NCBI GenBank assembly: GCA_964639665.1
Contig: CAZXEU010000180.1
Location: forward strand, 1 to 34,750
DNA length: 34,750 bases
Reading direction: 5' to 3'
Source: CAZXEU01 sp964639665
GTDB taxonomy: Bacteria > Bacteroidota > Rhodothermia > Rhodothermales > Bin80
Part shown: piece after piece, positions 25,568-34,014 of the stretch
How positions within the stretch are numbered: the stretch's first letter is position 1
Layout: each line of letters begins with the position of its first letter
Notes under the pieces: model-generated
The model's input: the letters and a program-made list of their open reading frames with translations, nothing else
Told to the model about the DNA's origin: nothing
Databases searched by the model: none
Position numbers and translations under genes: made by a program

Positions 25568-28318
25568 GTGGCTGCTCCGGCTGTGAAGTCTCTCGCGCTT
25601 GCAGCCGCAATTGCTCTCGGATTTGCGGGCCAAGTTGAGGCGCGTGCTTCCGGACCTACGGGCAAGATCGCCGGGCGCGTAGTAGACGCGGCCACGGGCG
25701 AGGGCATTCCCGGCGTAAACGTCGTGATAGCCGGCACGGTGCAGGGCACGGCTACCGACGACGATGGCTATTACTTCATCCTCAACGTAAAGCCGGGCAC
25801 GTACGCCGTCCGCGCCTCGTTTGTGGGCTTCGTAGCCGTCACGACCGAAAACGTTCGGGTCGTACAGGACAAGACCACGACCGTCAACTACGCGCTTCAG
25901 GAGCAAGCCGTGCTCGGAGAAGAGCTGGTGGTCGTGGCCGAGCGCCCGATTGTGGAGATGGATCGAACTACCACGACGGCGGTCATTGATGCCGAGCAGC
26001 TGGAAGTGCTGCCGGTCACCAATGTCACCGACGCCATAAACCTGCAGGCCGGCGTCGTTGACGGCCATTTTCGGGGAGGGCGCACGGGCGAGGTTACCTA
26101 TCTCGTCAACGGCGTACCCATCACGAATGCTTTTAGCAAGGAAGCCGCCTTTGAGATCGAACAGAACATGATTTCCAGCCTCGAAGTCATCAGCGGGGTA
26201 TTCAATGCGGAATACGGACAGGCTACCAGCGGCGTGGTGAACATAGTGACCAAGGACGTACCGGATGACTGGAGCGGATCGATTCTTGCTTATGCCGGCG
26301 CGATTGCCAGCACACGGGAAATGCACTTTATTGGCCGGTCGGGCCCGCCGGGCCTGGCGCTGCAGGCGAGCCAATTCGCCGCGGATACCGTTTCGTATTC
26401 CGAAGCGGCCCAAATGCCCAACCTCATCGATGTGCAAGCATCTGTGGGAGGTCCGCTTGCAAGGAACAAACTGGGCATGCAGGCCACCCTGCGCTACCTT
26501 GAGGACAATTCGCACTTCATTGGCCGCAACCTGTTTCTGCCTGCAGACTCATCCCAGTATCTCAACAGCGGGCTTTCCCCTGACGCGTGGATCGTATCGT
26601 CCTCGGGAGATGGCAGCTTCGTGCCCCGAAACCGCACGGAACGTGTTTCCCTCAATTCCACTGCGACGTACTCGCTTACCGCGCGCATCCAGCTCGAATA
26701 CAACCTCTTCATGCAGCTCGGCACCTTCCGGCCGTACAGTCACGAACTGAAGTATGTGCCCCGGGGAATCAACACGGTCCATTTCCTCAACCAGACCCAC
26801 ATACTTGGACTGCGCTACACGATCGGGCAAAGATCATTCGGCAGTCTTTCCTACAGCTACTTGCACGACGCCACAGACGTATACCTGTTTGAATCGCCGT
26901 ACGACGAGCGATACGTCAACAGCGGGTTCCGCACCCTGCAGGGGGCGAACGCCTTCGCCGTCGGGGGCAACGACCTGTCCACCAGCGATCAGTTGACGGC
27001 CACCCACACGGTGGTTGCGGACTTCTCCCGGCAAATGACCCGCATCCATCTAATGAAGGTGGGAGTCCAGGCCCGCCTGCATAGACTGGATAACAGGGAT
27101 TTCGGTATTGAACGCTCGTTCCGGACGGGCAATCTGCCGCAGCCATCTCCCGATCAATTTGCCGACAACACCTTGCAGGCCAGGCCCGTGGAACTGTCCG
27201 CGTACGTGCAGGACAAGATGGAATTCACGGGACTGATCGTGAACGCCGGCCTGCGCTTCGACTACTTCGATCCCGACTACCTGGTGCCGGTAGACTGGGG
27301 TCAGGGGGCCCTCGTTGAGATTCCCGATACGGAAAATCCGGGTGTCGTACGCTCCAATCGGCGGGACGCCGAGGCGGACATGCAGCTCAGCCCGCGTCTG
27401 GGCATTGCCTTTCCGATATCCGAAACAGGCGTGATGCGGTTTTCATCCGGCCTGTTCTTCCAGATTCCGTCCTTCGGACTGCTCTATACGAATCCCGAAT
27501 ATGAGGTAAATCCCGCCTCGCTGTCCAATTCCTTCGGCAATCCGGGCCTCAATCCGGAGCGAACGCTCGCATTCGAAATCGGCCTGCAGCAGGGCCTCAC
27601 GCGTAACATAGGGCTAGAGCTTACTGTCTTCTCCAAGGATGTGCGCAATCTGACCGGGCAGGAAATCTCGCGCACGCCCCAGGGTGATTTCGTCATTCGC
27701 TGGATTAACCGCGATTACGGCACCGTCCGCGGTCTCACATTCTCCTTGTTTCAGCGCCCGGGTGGTCCAGTAAGCTGGACCCTGGATTATACGCTGCAGT
27801 TTGCCGAGGGCACGTCGTCAAGCCCCGGTGAGGCTTTCGGACGGCAGCAAGCCGGACTCGACGAAATCCTCTCCCTGGTCCGACTGGATTGGGACCGCCG
27901 CCATGTGCTCAACAACACGCTTACCTTAGCACCGGTAAGCGGCCTTTCCATTACGTTCATCAATCGGCTGCGCAGCGGCACGCCATACACCACGGTGCGC
28001 AACTTCATCCGGTCAATCAAGAAGAACAACGCAACCAAGCCGGCACTCTTCGATTCCGACGTGCGCGCTTACTACCGCCCGCCCTTCTTTTCGTTTGACC
28101 TGCAGCTGTTCCTGCAAGTGCAGAACCTGTTCGACACCGTGCAGGAGGTGGGGGTATACGAAGACACGGGACGAGCCGGCGAGTCCGTGACATTGGAACT
28201 CTTCCGGCGGACCGGCGCCCAGGTTGGCGGACTCAACACTCTGGACGAGTTCTTCTACCGCCAGGAGAATTTCGGCGCTCCGCGCAAGGTGAGCCTGGGA
28301 CTCAACCTCCGGTTTTGA
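25568..28318 (+). CDS. TonB-dependent receptor
   Basis: The 916-residue outer-membrane receptor carries a carboxypeptidase-regulatory-like domain (residues ~33-111, GKIAGRVVDAATGEGIPGVN and DGYYFILNVKPGTYAVRASF). A plug domain follows (~125-229, INLQAGVVDGHFRGGRTGEV, YLVNGVPITN and NAEYGQATSGVVNIVTKD). The remainder is a beta-barrel ending in KVSLGLNLRF, with the terminal aromatic residue of outer-membrane proteins. The start is GTG at 25568. The GTG at 25583 also gives a good signal peptide (MKSLALAAAIALGFAG). The receptor layout resembles SusC-type proteins, but no SusD-like lipoprotein follows. The stop overlaps the next start (TGATG), so translation is coupled. Transported ligand is unknown; the LacI regulator suggests a sugar. 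Confidence 0.9.
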   Translation: MAAPAVKSLALAAAIALGFAGQVEARASGPTGKIAGRVVDAATGEGIPGVNVVIAGTVQGTATDDDGYYFILNVKPGTYAVRASFVGFVAVTTENVRVVQDKTTTVNYALQEQAVLGEELVVVAERPIVEMDRTTTTAVIDAEQLEVLPVTNVTDAINLQAGVVDGHFRGGRTGEVTYLVNGVPITNAFSKEAAFEIEQNMISSLEVISGVFNAEYGQATSGVVNIVTKDVPDDWSGSILAYAGAIASTREMHFIGRSGPPGLALQASQFAADTVSYSEAAQMPNLIDVQASVGGPLARNKLGMQATLRYLEDNSHFIGRNLFLPADSSQYLNSGLSPDAWIVSSSGDGSFVPRNRTERVSLNSTATYSLTARIQLEYNLFMQLGTFRPYSHELKYVPRGINTVHFLNQTHILGLRYTIGQRSFGSLSYSYLHDATDVYLFESPYDERYVNSGFRTLQGANAFAVGGNDLSTSDQLTATHTVVADFSRQMTRIHLMKVGVQARLHRLDNRDFGIERSFRTGNLPQPSPDQFADNTLQARPVELSAYVQDKMEFTGLIVNAGLRFDYFDPDYLVPVDWGQGALVEIPDTENPGVVRSNRRDAEADMQLSPRLGIAFPISETGVMRFSSGLFFQIPSFGLLYTNPEYEVNPASLSNSFGNPGLNPERTLAFEIGLQQGLTRNIGLELTVFSKDVRNLTGQEISRTPQGDFVIRWINRDYGTVRGLTFSLFQRPGGPVSWTLDYTLQFAEGTSSSPGEAFGRQQAGLDEILSLVRLDWDRRHVLNNTLTLAPVSGLSITFINRLRSGTPYTTVRNFIRSIKKNNATKPALFDSDVRAYYRPPFFSFDLQLFLQVQNLFDTVQEVGVYEDTGRAGESVTLELFRRTGAQVGGLNTLDEFFYRQENFGAPRKVSLGLNLRF

Positions 28319-31300
28319 TGCCGTACGCGCGTATCGCAGGCTTCGCCCTAGCAAGCTGCACGATATGGGTGCAGGCGACAGCTGTGGCTCAGAGTATTCC
28401 GGGTAACCTGCGAGGCGACGAAACGCTGATCGCGCGCGGTGTGATGGACGGTAATCTCATTGAAACCAATTTTCGCAATCACGGCGAACTGGCCCGCTGG
28501 AATGACGAGCCGTTCGGCGTCTGGCCCCGGGGCATTGGCGGTCGTCACATAGACGGCGTTGGCATCATGGTGGCGGGGCAAGTGCCCGGTGAGCGCACCA
28601 GGTGGGCGGAGTTCTTCCCCGGAGCAACGCGGGACACGAGTCTCAATCCGGTGATACTGACCTATCGGGACTTTGGCAAGCGGCTTAGTCCGGACGGAAG
28701 TCTCTGGGGGTGGACGCCGCTGCCGGGGTTCATGAACGAGAACCGTCTGGATCCGATTACGGGCCTGCGTACCCCCACGCCCGCACTGAGCGACGATCCG
28801 ATGTCCTGGCCCGCGTTCTGGCCTGACCGATTGAACAATCCGGACGATCCGGGCTGGCCGGGCCACTGGAATGGGTTCTTCGGCCGGGGCGTGTTCAACG
28901 CTGACCTGGAGAGTTTCTATGTCATGGATGACTTCACCGACCAGGAGTACGCCATCGATAGGGAAACCGGCCGTCCTAACAGCGAATACGGCGTGTACTA
29001 CGCCAGTCCAGCCGACTCCACCATCGGAGGCATGGGTCTCCAGACACAGGTGCGCCTCTTTCAGTGGGCAAATGTACTGGCTGAAGACCTGATGTTCATC
29101 CTCTACCGAATCACCAACGTCACGGAGACGTCCCACGATGCGCTGTACCTGGGCCAGATCATGGATTACGGGCTGGGTAACGAGGAAGGTGACGAGAATG
29201 CTGCCTTCGATCCTCAGCAGGATGTGGCATACGGCTGGGATCAGGACGGGCTGGGCACGCGGGCCACGGGAGGCACATATCCTCTTGGATATACCGGATT
29301 TGCGTTCCTGGAAAGCCCGGCGCGTGCGTTTGACGGCCAGGACAACGACGAGGACGGCATTGTGGACGAATCTCGTTTCAGCGGCCCTGGCAGCCTGATC
29401 GAGGGGCAGGAGAGCATTCTAGGCGCCGTTCTGGGGATGTACGATACAGCCAATTTCGAGGCATTCAATGGTCCTATTGAGGGCCGGCCCGCGTACATGG
29501 CCGGTCGCTGGTGGACCGGTGACGAAAACCTTGACTGGGTGGGATATGCAGACGAGAATGGCAATGGTGAATGGGATCCCGGAGAGTCCCTGAACAATGA
29601 CGTAGGACGGGACGGGCAGGGTCCGTTTGACCTGGGCTATCCCGGCCCGGATGATGGTGAGGCGGACGGCGTGCCTACACCCGGCGAGCCGAACTTTGAC
29701 GAACTCGACATCGACGAGTCCGACCAGGTAGGCCTGACCGGGTTTGATCTGCAGACACGCCCTTTTTACGAGAGCGGAGACAATTTGCGCGACGACTCCT
29801 GGATGTGGGATCGCATCATTACTCACGCGCAGTTTCCGTTGGGCACCAAGCCGGAAGCATTCAAGGCGGACCTAGAGCCGTTCTTGCTGTTCTCCTCAGG
29901 TCCGGTCGGCCTTGAGCCGGGCGGGACGGATTTCTTTTCCACGGCCTGGATTTTTGGAGAGGATGAGCGGGACTTCTTCAAAAACAGGCGGACTGCACAG
30001 AGCATCTTCAATGCGGACTACAACTTTGCCCAGCCTCCATTCCTGCCCAAGCTGACGGCCGTACCCGGCGACGGACGCGTCGTGCTGAGTTGGGATACCG
30101 TTGCCGTGCGAAGCTTCGACCGCTTTATCCAGGAGTTCGATTTCGAAGGTTTCAAGCTCTACAGGGGTACCGACCCCCTCCTGTTCGATGTCCGCACCAT
30201 TACCGACCTAGATGGCGCTGCCACGTTCTTCAAGCCCATCGCCCAGTGGGACCTGGTTAACGATATACAGGGGCCGGTACCGGCCCTGGAAGGTGAGGCT
30301 GTCTACAATCTGGGAAGCAACACCGGTCTGCAATTCTATTACATAGACGAGGATGTCACGAACGGCATCACGTACTACTACGCGCTGGTGGCTTATGATC
30401 GCGGAGTCCGGGACCCGGATGATTTGTCCAAGGATCCCATCGACCCGCAGGAGAACACGTTCAACATCAGTGTCAACCAGGCCGGGCAGTTAACAGGGTT
30501 TTCACGCAATGCTGCCGTTGTGACGCCGCGGTCGAGGCCCGTGGGCTTCGTGGAGGGCGGCACAAACGAAGATTTGAGCCGCCTGACGCACGGCATCGGC
30601 TCCGGATCCGTCGTTGTCCGCGTATTGCAGGAGGAAGTGGCTGACTTCGATGCTGTCTTCCGGATCGGGTTCTTTGGCGAAGCGGTCTCGCCTGCAGCCG
30701 ACCTCTACGAAACCGTGGCCTTCGAAATAACGAACATATCCAGCGGTGCAACACTCATTGGGCCGGCGCCGCTTGTAGAAACTACCCCTCCTACAGCCGG
30801 CTTCGCCGTGGACATCGACAACGTGGAGTGTCCAACGCCAACGGGCTGCGCCGTGGACGTGCTTCGTACGGGCTACAGGGCAAACGAGGGAACGCAGAAT
30901 GAGTTGTATGACCTGGATCCCCGCACCCTGGACGGATATGCCAGTAACTGGCTGGCCGATGTCCGTCCGGACACGACCAGCGCCTTCGTGGCATCCCCCG
31001 ACGACTATGCGCTGATCTGGGTATCTGCCAATGACTCCCTCTATCGCCCGCCCCGGGTTTTTGGCTTCCTGCGTGAGGAAATACCGGTCTTTGCCGTTAA
31101 CCTGACCAAGAATACGCCGGCTGACCTGCTCATCGAGGACCGCAACGGCAGCGGCGATTTCGACGCCGGAGACGAGCTCATAATTCATGAGCAGCCGGGC
31201 GGCCGGGGAATTCGCCGATTCAGATATCGGATCGGCTTTACGGCGGCGGACCCCGCCAATTCTGTTCCGCCGTCGGCGGGCAAAATGCTGAGAGTATCAG

Positions 31301-31695
31301 CCTTGCGTCCATTTGCGACCGGCGATTTTTTTCAGTTCACTCTGCGGCCGTCCTCCATTGATGCAGGCCAGGCGCAGCGGGAGCTGGACAGAATTGCGGT
31401 CGTGCCAAATCCGTACGTAGGTGCATCGGCCTTTGAGCCCCGAGCACAGATCGAGGGACGGGGAGAGCGCCGCGTCCAGTTCATTCACCTGCCTCCTACG
31501 TGTACGATCCGCATATTTAATATCCGCGGGGAGCTCGTCAGGACGATTCATCACGACGGCGTGATTTCGGACGGAGCGGCCTGGTGGGATTTGCGGACTG
31601 AGGAGCAGCAGGATGTGGCATTCGGCGTTTACGTATTCCATGTTGAGGCGCCGGGAATCGGCGAGCACGTGGGAAAATTCGCACTGGTCAAGTGA
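28318..31695 (+). CDS. Large secreted fibronectin-type protein with T9SS-like tail
   Basis: The 1125-residue protein follows the TonB receptor with an overlapping ATG (TGATG), and a signal peptide (RIAGFALASCTIWVQATAVAQ) is present. The N-terminal half is rich in aromatic and acidic residues and is not a known enzyme domain. Calcium-loop-like stretches occur, such as DGQDNDEDGIVDE, DENGNGEWDPGE and DRNGSGDFDAGDE. A fibronectin-type segment lies in the middle (PGDGRVVLSWDT then FEGFKLYRGTDP, and later TYYYALVAYDRG). The C-terminus (VVPNPYVGAS, IRIFNIRGELVRTI, VAFGVYVFHVEAPG) is the variant sorting-tail fold seen in such proteins. I take it as a surface protein working with the receptor, possibly replacing SusD. 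It resembles proteins of unknown function beside PorV-like genes in related genomes. Confidence 0.75.
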   Translation: MPYARIAGFALASCTIWVQATAVAQSIPGNLRGDETLIARGVMDGNLIETNFRNHGELARWNDEPFGVWPRGIGGRHIDGVGIMVAGQVPGERTRWAEFFPGATRDTSLNPVILTYRDFGKRLSPDGSLWGWTPLPGFMNENRLDPITGLRTPTPALSDDPMSWPAFWPDRLNNPDDPGWPGHWNGFFGRGVFNADLESFYVMDDFTDQEYAIDRETGRPNSEYGVYYASPADSTIGGMGLQTQVRLFQWANVLAEDLMFILYRITNVTETSHDALYLGQIMDYGLGNEEGDENAAFDPQQDVAYGWDQDGLGTRATGGTYPLGYTGFAFLESPARAFDGQDNDEDGIVDESRFSGPGSLIEGQESILGAVLGMYDTANFEAFNGPIEGRPAYMAGRWWTGDENLDWVGYADENGNGEWDPGESLNNDVGRDGQGPFDLGYPGPDDGEADGVPTPGEPNFDELDIDESDQVGLTGFDLQTRPFYESGDNLRDDSWMWDRIITHAQFPLGTKPEAFKADLEPFLLFSSGPVGLEPGGTDFFSTAWIFGEDERDFFKNRRTAQSIFNADYNFAQPPFLPKLTAVPGDGRVVLSWDTVAVRSFDRFIQEFDFEGFKLYRGTDPLLFDVRTITDLDGAATFFKPIAQWDLVNDIQGPVPALEGEAVYNLGSNTGLQFYYIDEDVTNGITYYYALVAYDRGVRDPDDLSKDPIDPQENTFNISVNQAGQLTGFSRNAAVVTPRSRPVGFVEGGTNEDLSRLTHGIGSGSVVVRVLQEEVADFDAVFRIGFFGEAVSPAADLYETVAFEITNISSGATLIGPAPLVETTPPTAGFAVDIDNVECPTPTGCAVDVLRTGYRANEGTQNELYDLDPRTLDGYASNWLADVRPDTTSAFVASPDDYALIWVSANDSLYRPPRVFGFLREEIPVFAVNLTKNTPADLLIEDRNGSGDFDAGDELIIHEQPGGRGIRRFRYRIGFTAADPANSVPPSAGKMLRVSALRPFATGDFFQFTLRPSSIDAGQAQRELDRIAVVPNPYVGASAFEPRAQIEGRGERRVQFIHLPPTCTIRIFNIRGELVRTIHHDGVISDGAAWWDLRTEEQQDVAFGVYVFHVEAPGIGEHVGKFALVK

Positions 31696-32747
31696 GGCGA
31701 ATACTTGAAGGGCCAATTACGCCGCGCTGTATGGCCGTGCTGGCGGCCGTCGCTCTGGCGACAGGCGCAATGGCACAGACCAGGACCGGAACCACGGCCG
31801 CGACCTTTCTGACGCTGGGCACGGGTGCCCGGGGGCAGGCTGTCGGGCATGCCTATACGGCGCTGGCAACCGGCGCGGACGCCCTTTTCTGGAATCCGGC
31901 AGGTGCTGCCCGCTCGCCATATGGCAGCGAGCAAGGCAGCTTGATGCTCTCGCATGCGCGCTGGTTTGCCGACATCTCATACAGTGCCGCGGCAGTAGCC
32001 ATTCCTGTCTACGGGACGCACACCATAGGGGTAGGTGTCACCTCCGTCGACTACGGAACCATGAAGGTCCGCACCGTGCCGCTACCGGAAGGGACAGGTG
32101 AAACGTTCCGGGCGGCTGACTTCAGTCTCGGGTTAACCTACGCCCAGCCGCTCACCGCGTCATTCTATTTTGGGGGCACCGTCAAGTACGTGCGGCAGCA
32201 GATCCGGGACATGAGTGCAGACGCCATCGGATTTGACTTTGGATTCGTACTCCAGACCCAGTATCTACAGGGGCTGGCGCTGGCAGCTTCCATCCAGAAC
32301 TTTGGCAGTAAGATGCAGATGAGCGGGGTGAACAGCCTCGTATTTGTCGATGTTGACAAGACGACCAGCGGCAATAACCCGGACGTGCCAGCCCGCCTGG
32401 AAATGGACACATGGGACTTGCCGCTTTCGTTCAAGTTTGGCATCGCCTTGCCCGTTGTAAAGCTGGATCACGTGGAGTTCCTGACACTGGCAGATGCCCA
32501 TCAAAGCAATGACAACAGCCTGAACGGAGATTTTGGGTGGCAGCTCCGCTTCCTCAACCGCACATTCAGTTTCGATGTGCGCGCGGGTTACAAGGACCTG
32601 TTCGTTGATCACGTTGACAGCCACCTGACACTCGGCGCCGGACTTAACGTGCGGACGCTGGGCATTCGCACCGGATTCGACTACGCGTATACGCCGTATG
32701 ATCTCCTCGGGAATACGCAGATGCTGGATTTCCGCATCTATTTTTGA
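31692..32747 (+). CDS. PorV/PorQ-family outer-membrane protein
   Basis: The 351-residue protein matches the PorV/PorQ (UPF0164-like) family. It has a signal peptide (MAVLAAVALATGAMAQ), the typical TAATFLTLGTGARGQAVGHA followed by YTALATGADALFWNPAG, and a beta-barrel that ends in LDFRIYF. PorV-type proteins help T9SS cargo with sorting tails to reach the surface. The family has many members, so this copy may serve only the cargo proteins of its own unit. The start is GTG at 31692, overlapping the stop of the large secreted protein (GTGA). The end overlaps the next gene by about 50 bp. Confidence 0.88.
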   Translation: MRRILEGPITPRCMAVLAAVALATGAMAQTRTGTTAATFLTLGTGARGQAVGHAYTALATGADALFWNPAGAARSPYGSEQGSLMLSHARWFADISYSAAAVAIPVYGTHTIGVGVTSVDYGTMKVRTVPLPEGTGETFRAADFSLGLTYAQPLTASFYFGGTVKYVRQQIRDMSADAIGFDFGFVLQTQYLQGLALAASIQNFGSKMQMSGVNSLVFVDVDKTTSGNNPDVPARLEMDTWDLPLSFKFGIALPVVKLDHVEFLTLADAHQSNDNSLNGDFGWQLRFLNRTFSFDVRAGYKDLFVDHVDSHLTLGAGLNVRTLGIRTGFDYAYTPYDLLGNTQMLDFRIYF

Positions 32748-34014
32748 GTCCTGGCAGCCAACGGCGGCTGCCTTGGTCTTGCTGGTGCTGGTGGCCTGCG
32801 GCCAGGACGCAGGCGATGACCGGGATCAGATCCTGGCCACAGCGGATGGCTACGCCATAACTGTAGGCGAATTCGAGCGGTCCTACGCGCAGCTCCTTAC
32901 GAGTACGGGTGCAAACGATACGGAGCAGGCCCGTCATGCGCACCTTGACCGCCTCATCGAGGACCAACAGCTGTACCGCGAGGCAGTCCGACAGGGACTT
33001 GATCGCGACACCATCGCAGAAGCGTTTGAAAACAGGGCCAGGAAGAGAGTGCTCGGAGGTCGCTTCTATGAAGAGGCCTTGCTTAAGAGCCTGCCACCGC
33101 TGACCGACAAGGAAGTACGTCGCGCGTTCCTGCACCACAAACAGCCGGTCATTGCACGGCACTTGCTATACGCTAGCGAAGAAAACGCAGAGGCGGCACA
33201 TGCACGTCTCAAGGCAGGGCGCCCGTTTCTCGAAGAGGCACAGGACTGCTTTGATACAGTGCAGTTCGATTCCGCTGCCGGTTTCCTGGGGACCATCCGA
33301 TACTTCCAGGTGGACGACGCCGTGGCGGAAGCGGCATTCGATCTGGACGTAGGGACGTTCTCGCAGCCCATCCGCGGCCGGCAAGGGTATTACATAATTC
33401 GCGTCGAAGACAGGCTGCGCGCGCCCATCATAACCGAATCTGACTACCGGATACACAAGCCTGGTATAGCGAGTCTCTTGCGGCTCCGGCGGCGACGATT
33501 GCTGGGTGACCGATTCGTGCGCAGCTTCATGGAACAGCTGGACGTGGAGGTCAATCCGGAAGGTATTCGGGCTCTGGGCTTTGCCCTGCGCCGTCTGGAG
33601 CAACGTGTGGAGCCTGACGGAATTGATCTTGCCCGGGGAGACCAGGCACCTCCCATACCGCTGAATCCAGACTTTCCGCTCGCCACATATCGCCAGGACG
33701 GCCGGCAGCACGTCTTTACCGCTTCGGACTATTTCTTCTGGTTGCCCGAATTGCCATTCGCGGAAGCAACGCACCGGACTGCGGCATCCGTGGGACGTGC
33801 ACTTCGCAACGAAGCCTTCGCACGCGCAGGTGACCTGGCTGGACTATCGGGTAGCCGACTCGTTGAGGCAGACCTGGAATCCGATATGCGTTCCTTTACC
33901 GCCGCACGCTTGAGAGCCCGGGGACTCGACTCGGCCCTGACCGCAGCAGCGCTAACGAATCCGCTTTCCATCCATGTCGACAGTGTGCTATTCAGGCAGA
34001 TCATGGCACTGTAG
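32698..34014 (+). CDS. SurA/PpiC-like peptidyl-prolyl isomerase lipoprotein
   Basis: The product is a 438-residue lipoprotein with the lipobox LVAC (Cys34) after ALVLLVLVACG. An N-terminal SurA-like helical segment (residues ~45-130) precedes a parvulin-type rotamase domain (~150-240, IARHLLYASEENAEAAHARL, GFLGTIRYFQVD, TFSQPIRGRQGYYIIRVEDR). The C-terminal part is helical. The protein likely assists folding of outer-membrane proteins in the periplasm and may serve the receptor and PorV-like barrels encoded just upstream. The ATG at 32698 lies inside the PorV-like gene; shorter starts have no ATG, GTG or TTG before the hydrophobic segment. The 3' end overlaps the opposite-strand TPR gene by 14 bp. 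It is probably the last gene of the LacI-controlled unit. Confidence 0.82.
   Translation: MISSGIRRCWISASIFESWQPTAAALVLLVLVACGQDAGDDRDQILATADGYAITVGEFERSYAQLLTSTGANDTEQARHAHLDRLIEDQQLYREAVRQGLDRDTIAEAFENRARKRVLGGRFYEEALLKSLPPLTDKEVRRAFLHHKQPVIARHLLYASEENAEAAHARLKAGRPFLEEAQDCFDTVQFDSAAGFLGTIRYFQVDDAVAEAAFDLDVGTFSQPIRGRQGYYIIRVEDRLRAPIITESDYRIHKPGIASLLRLRRRRLLGDRFVRSFMEQLDVEVNPEGIRALGFALRRLEQRVEPDGIDLARGDQAPPIPLNPDFPLATYRQDGRQHVFTASDYFFWLPELPFAEATHRTAASVGRALRNEAFARAGDLAGLSGSRLVEADLESDMRSFTAARLRARGLDSALTAAALTNPLSIHVDSVLFRQIMAL

Noticed and set aside
25541..26515. 324-residue minus-strand frame over the TonB receptor gene
   Set aside because: It is the antisense of the plug and regulatory-like domains and has no recognisable motif.
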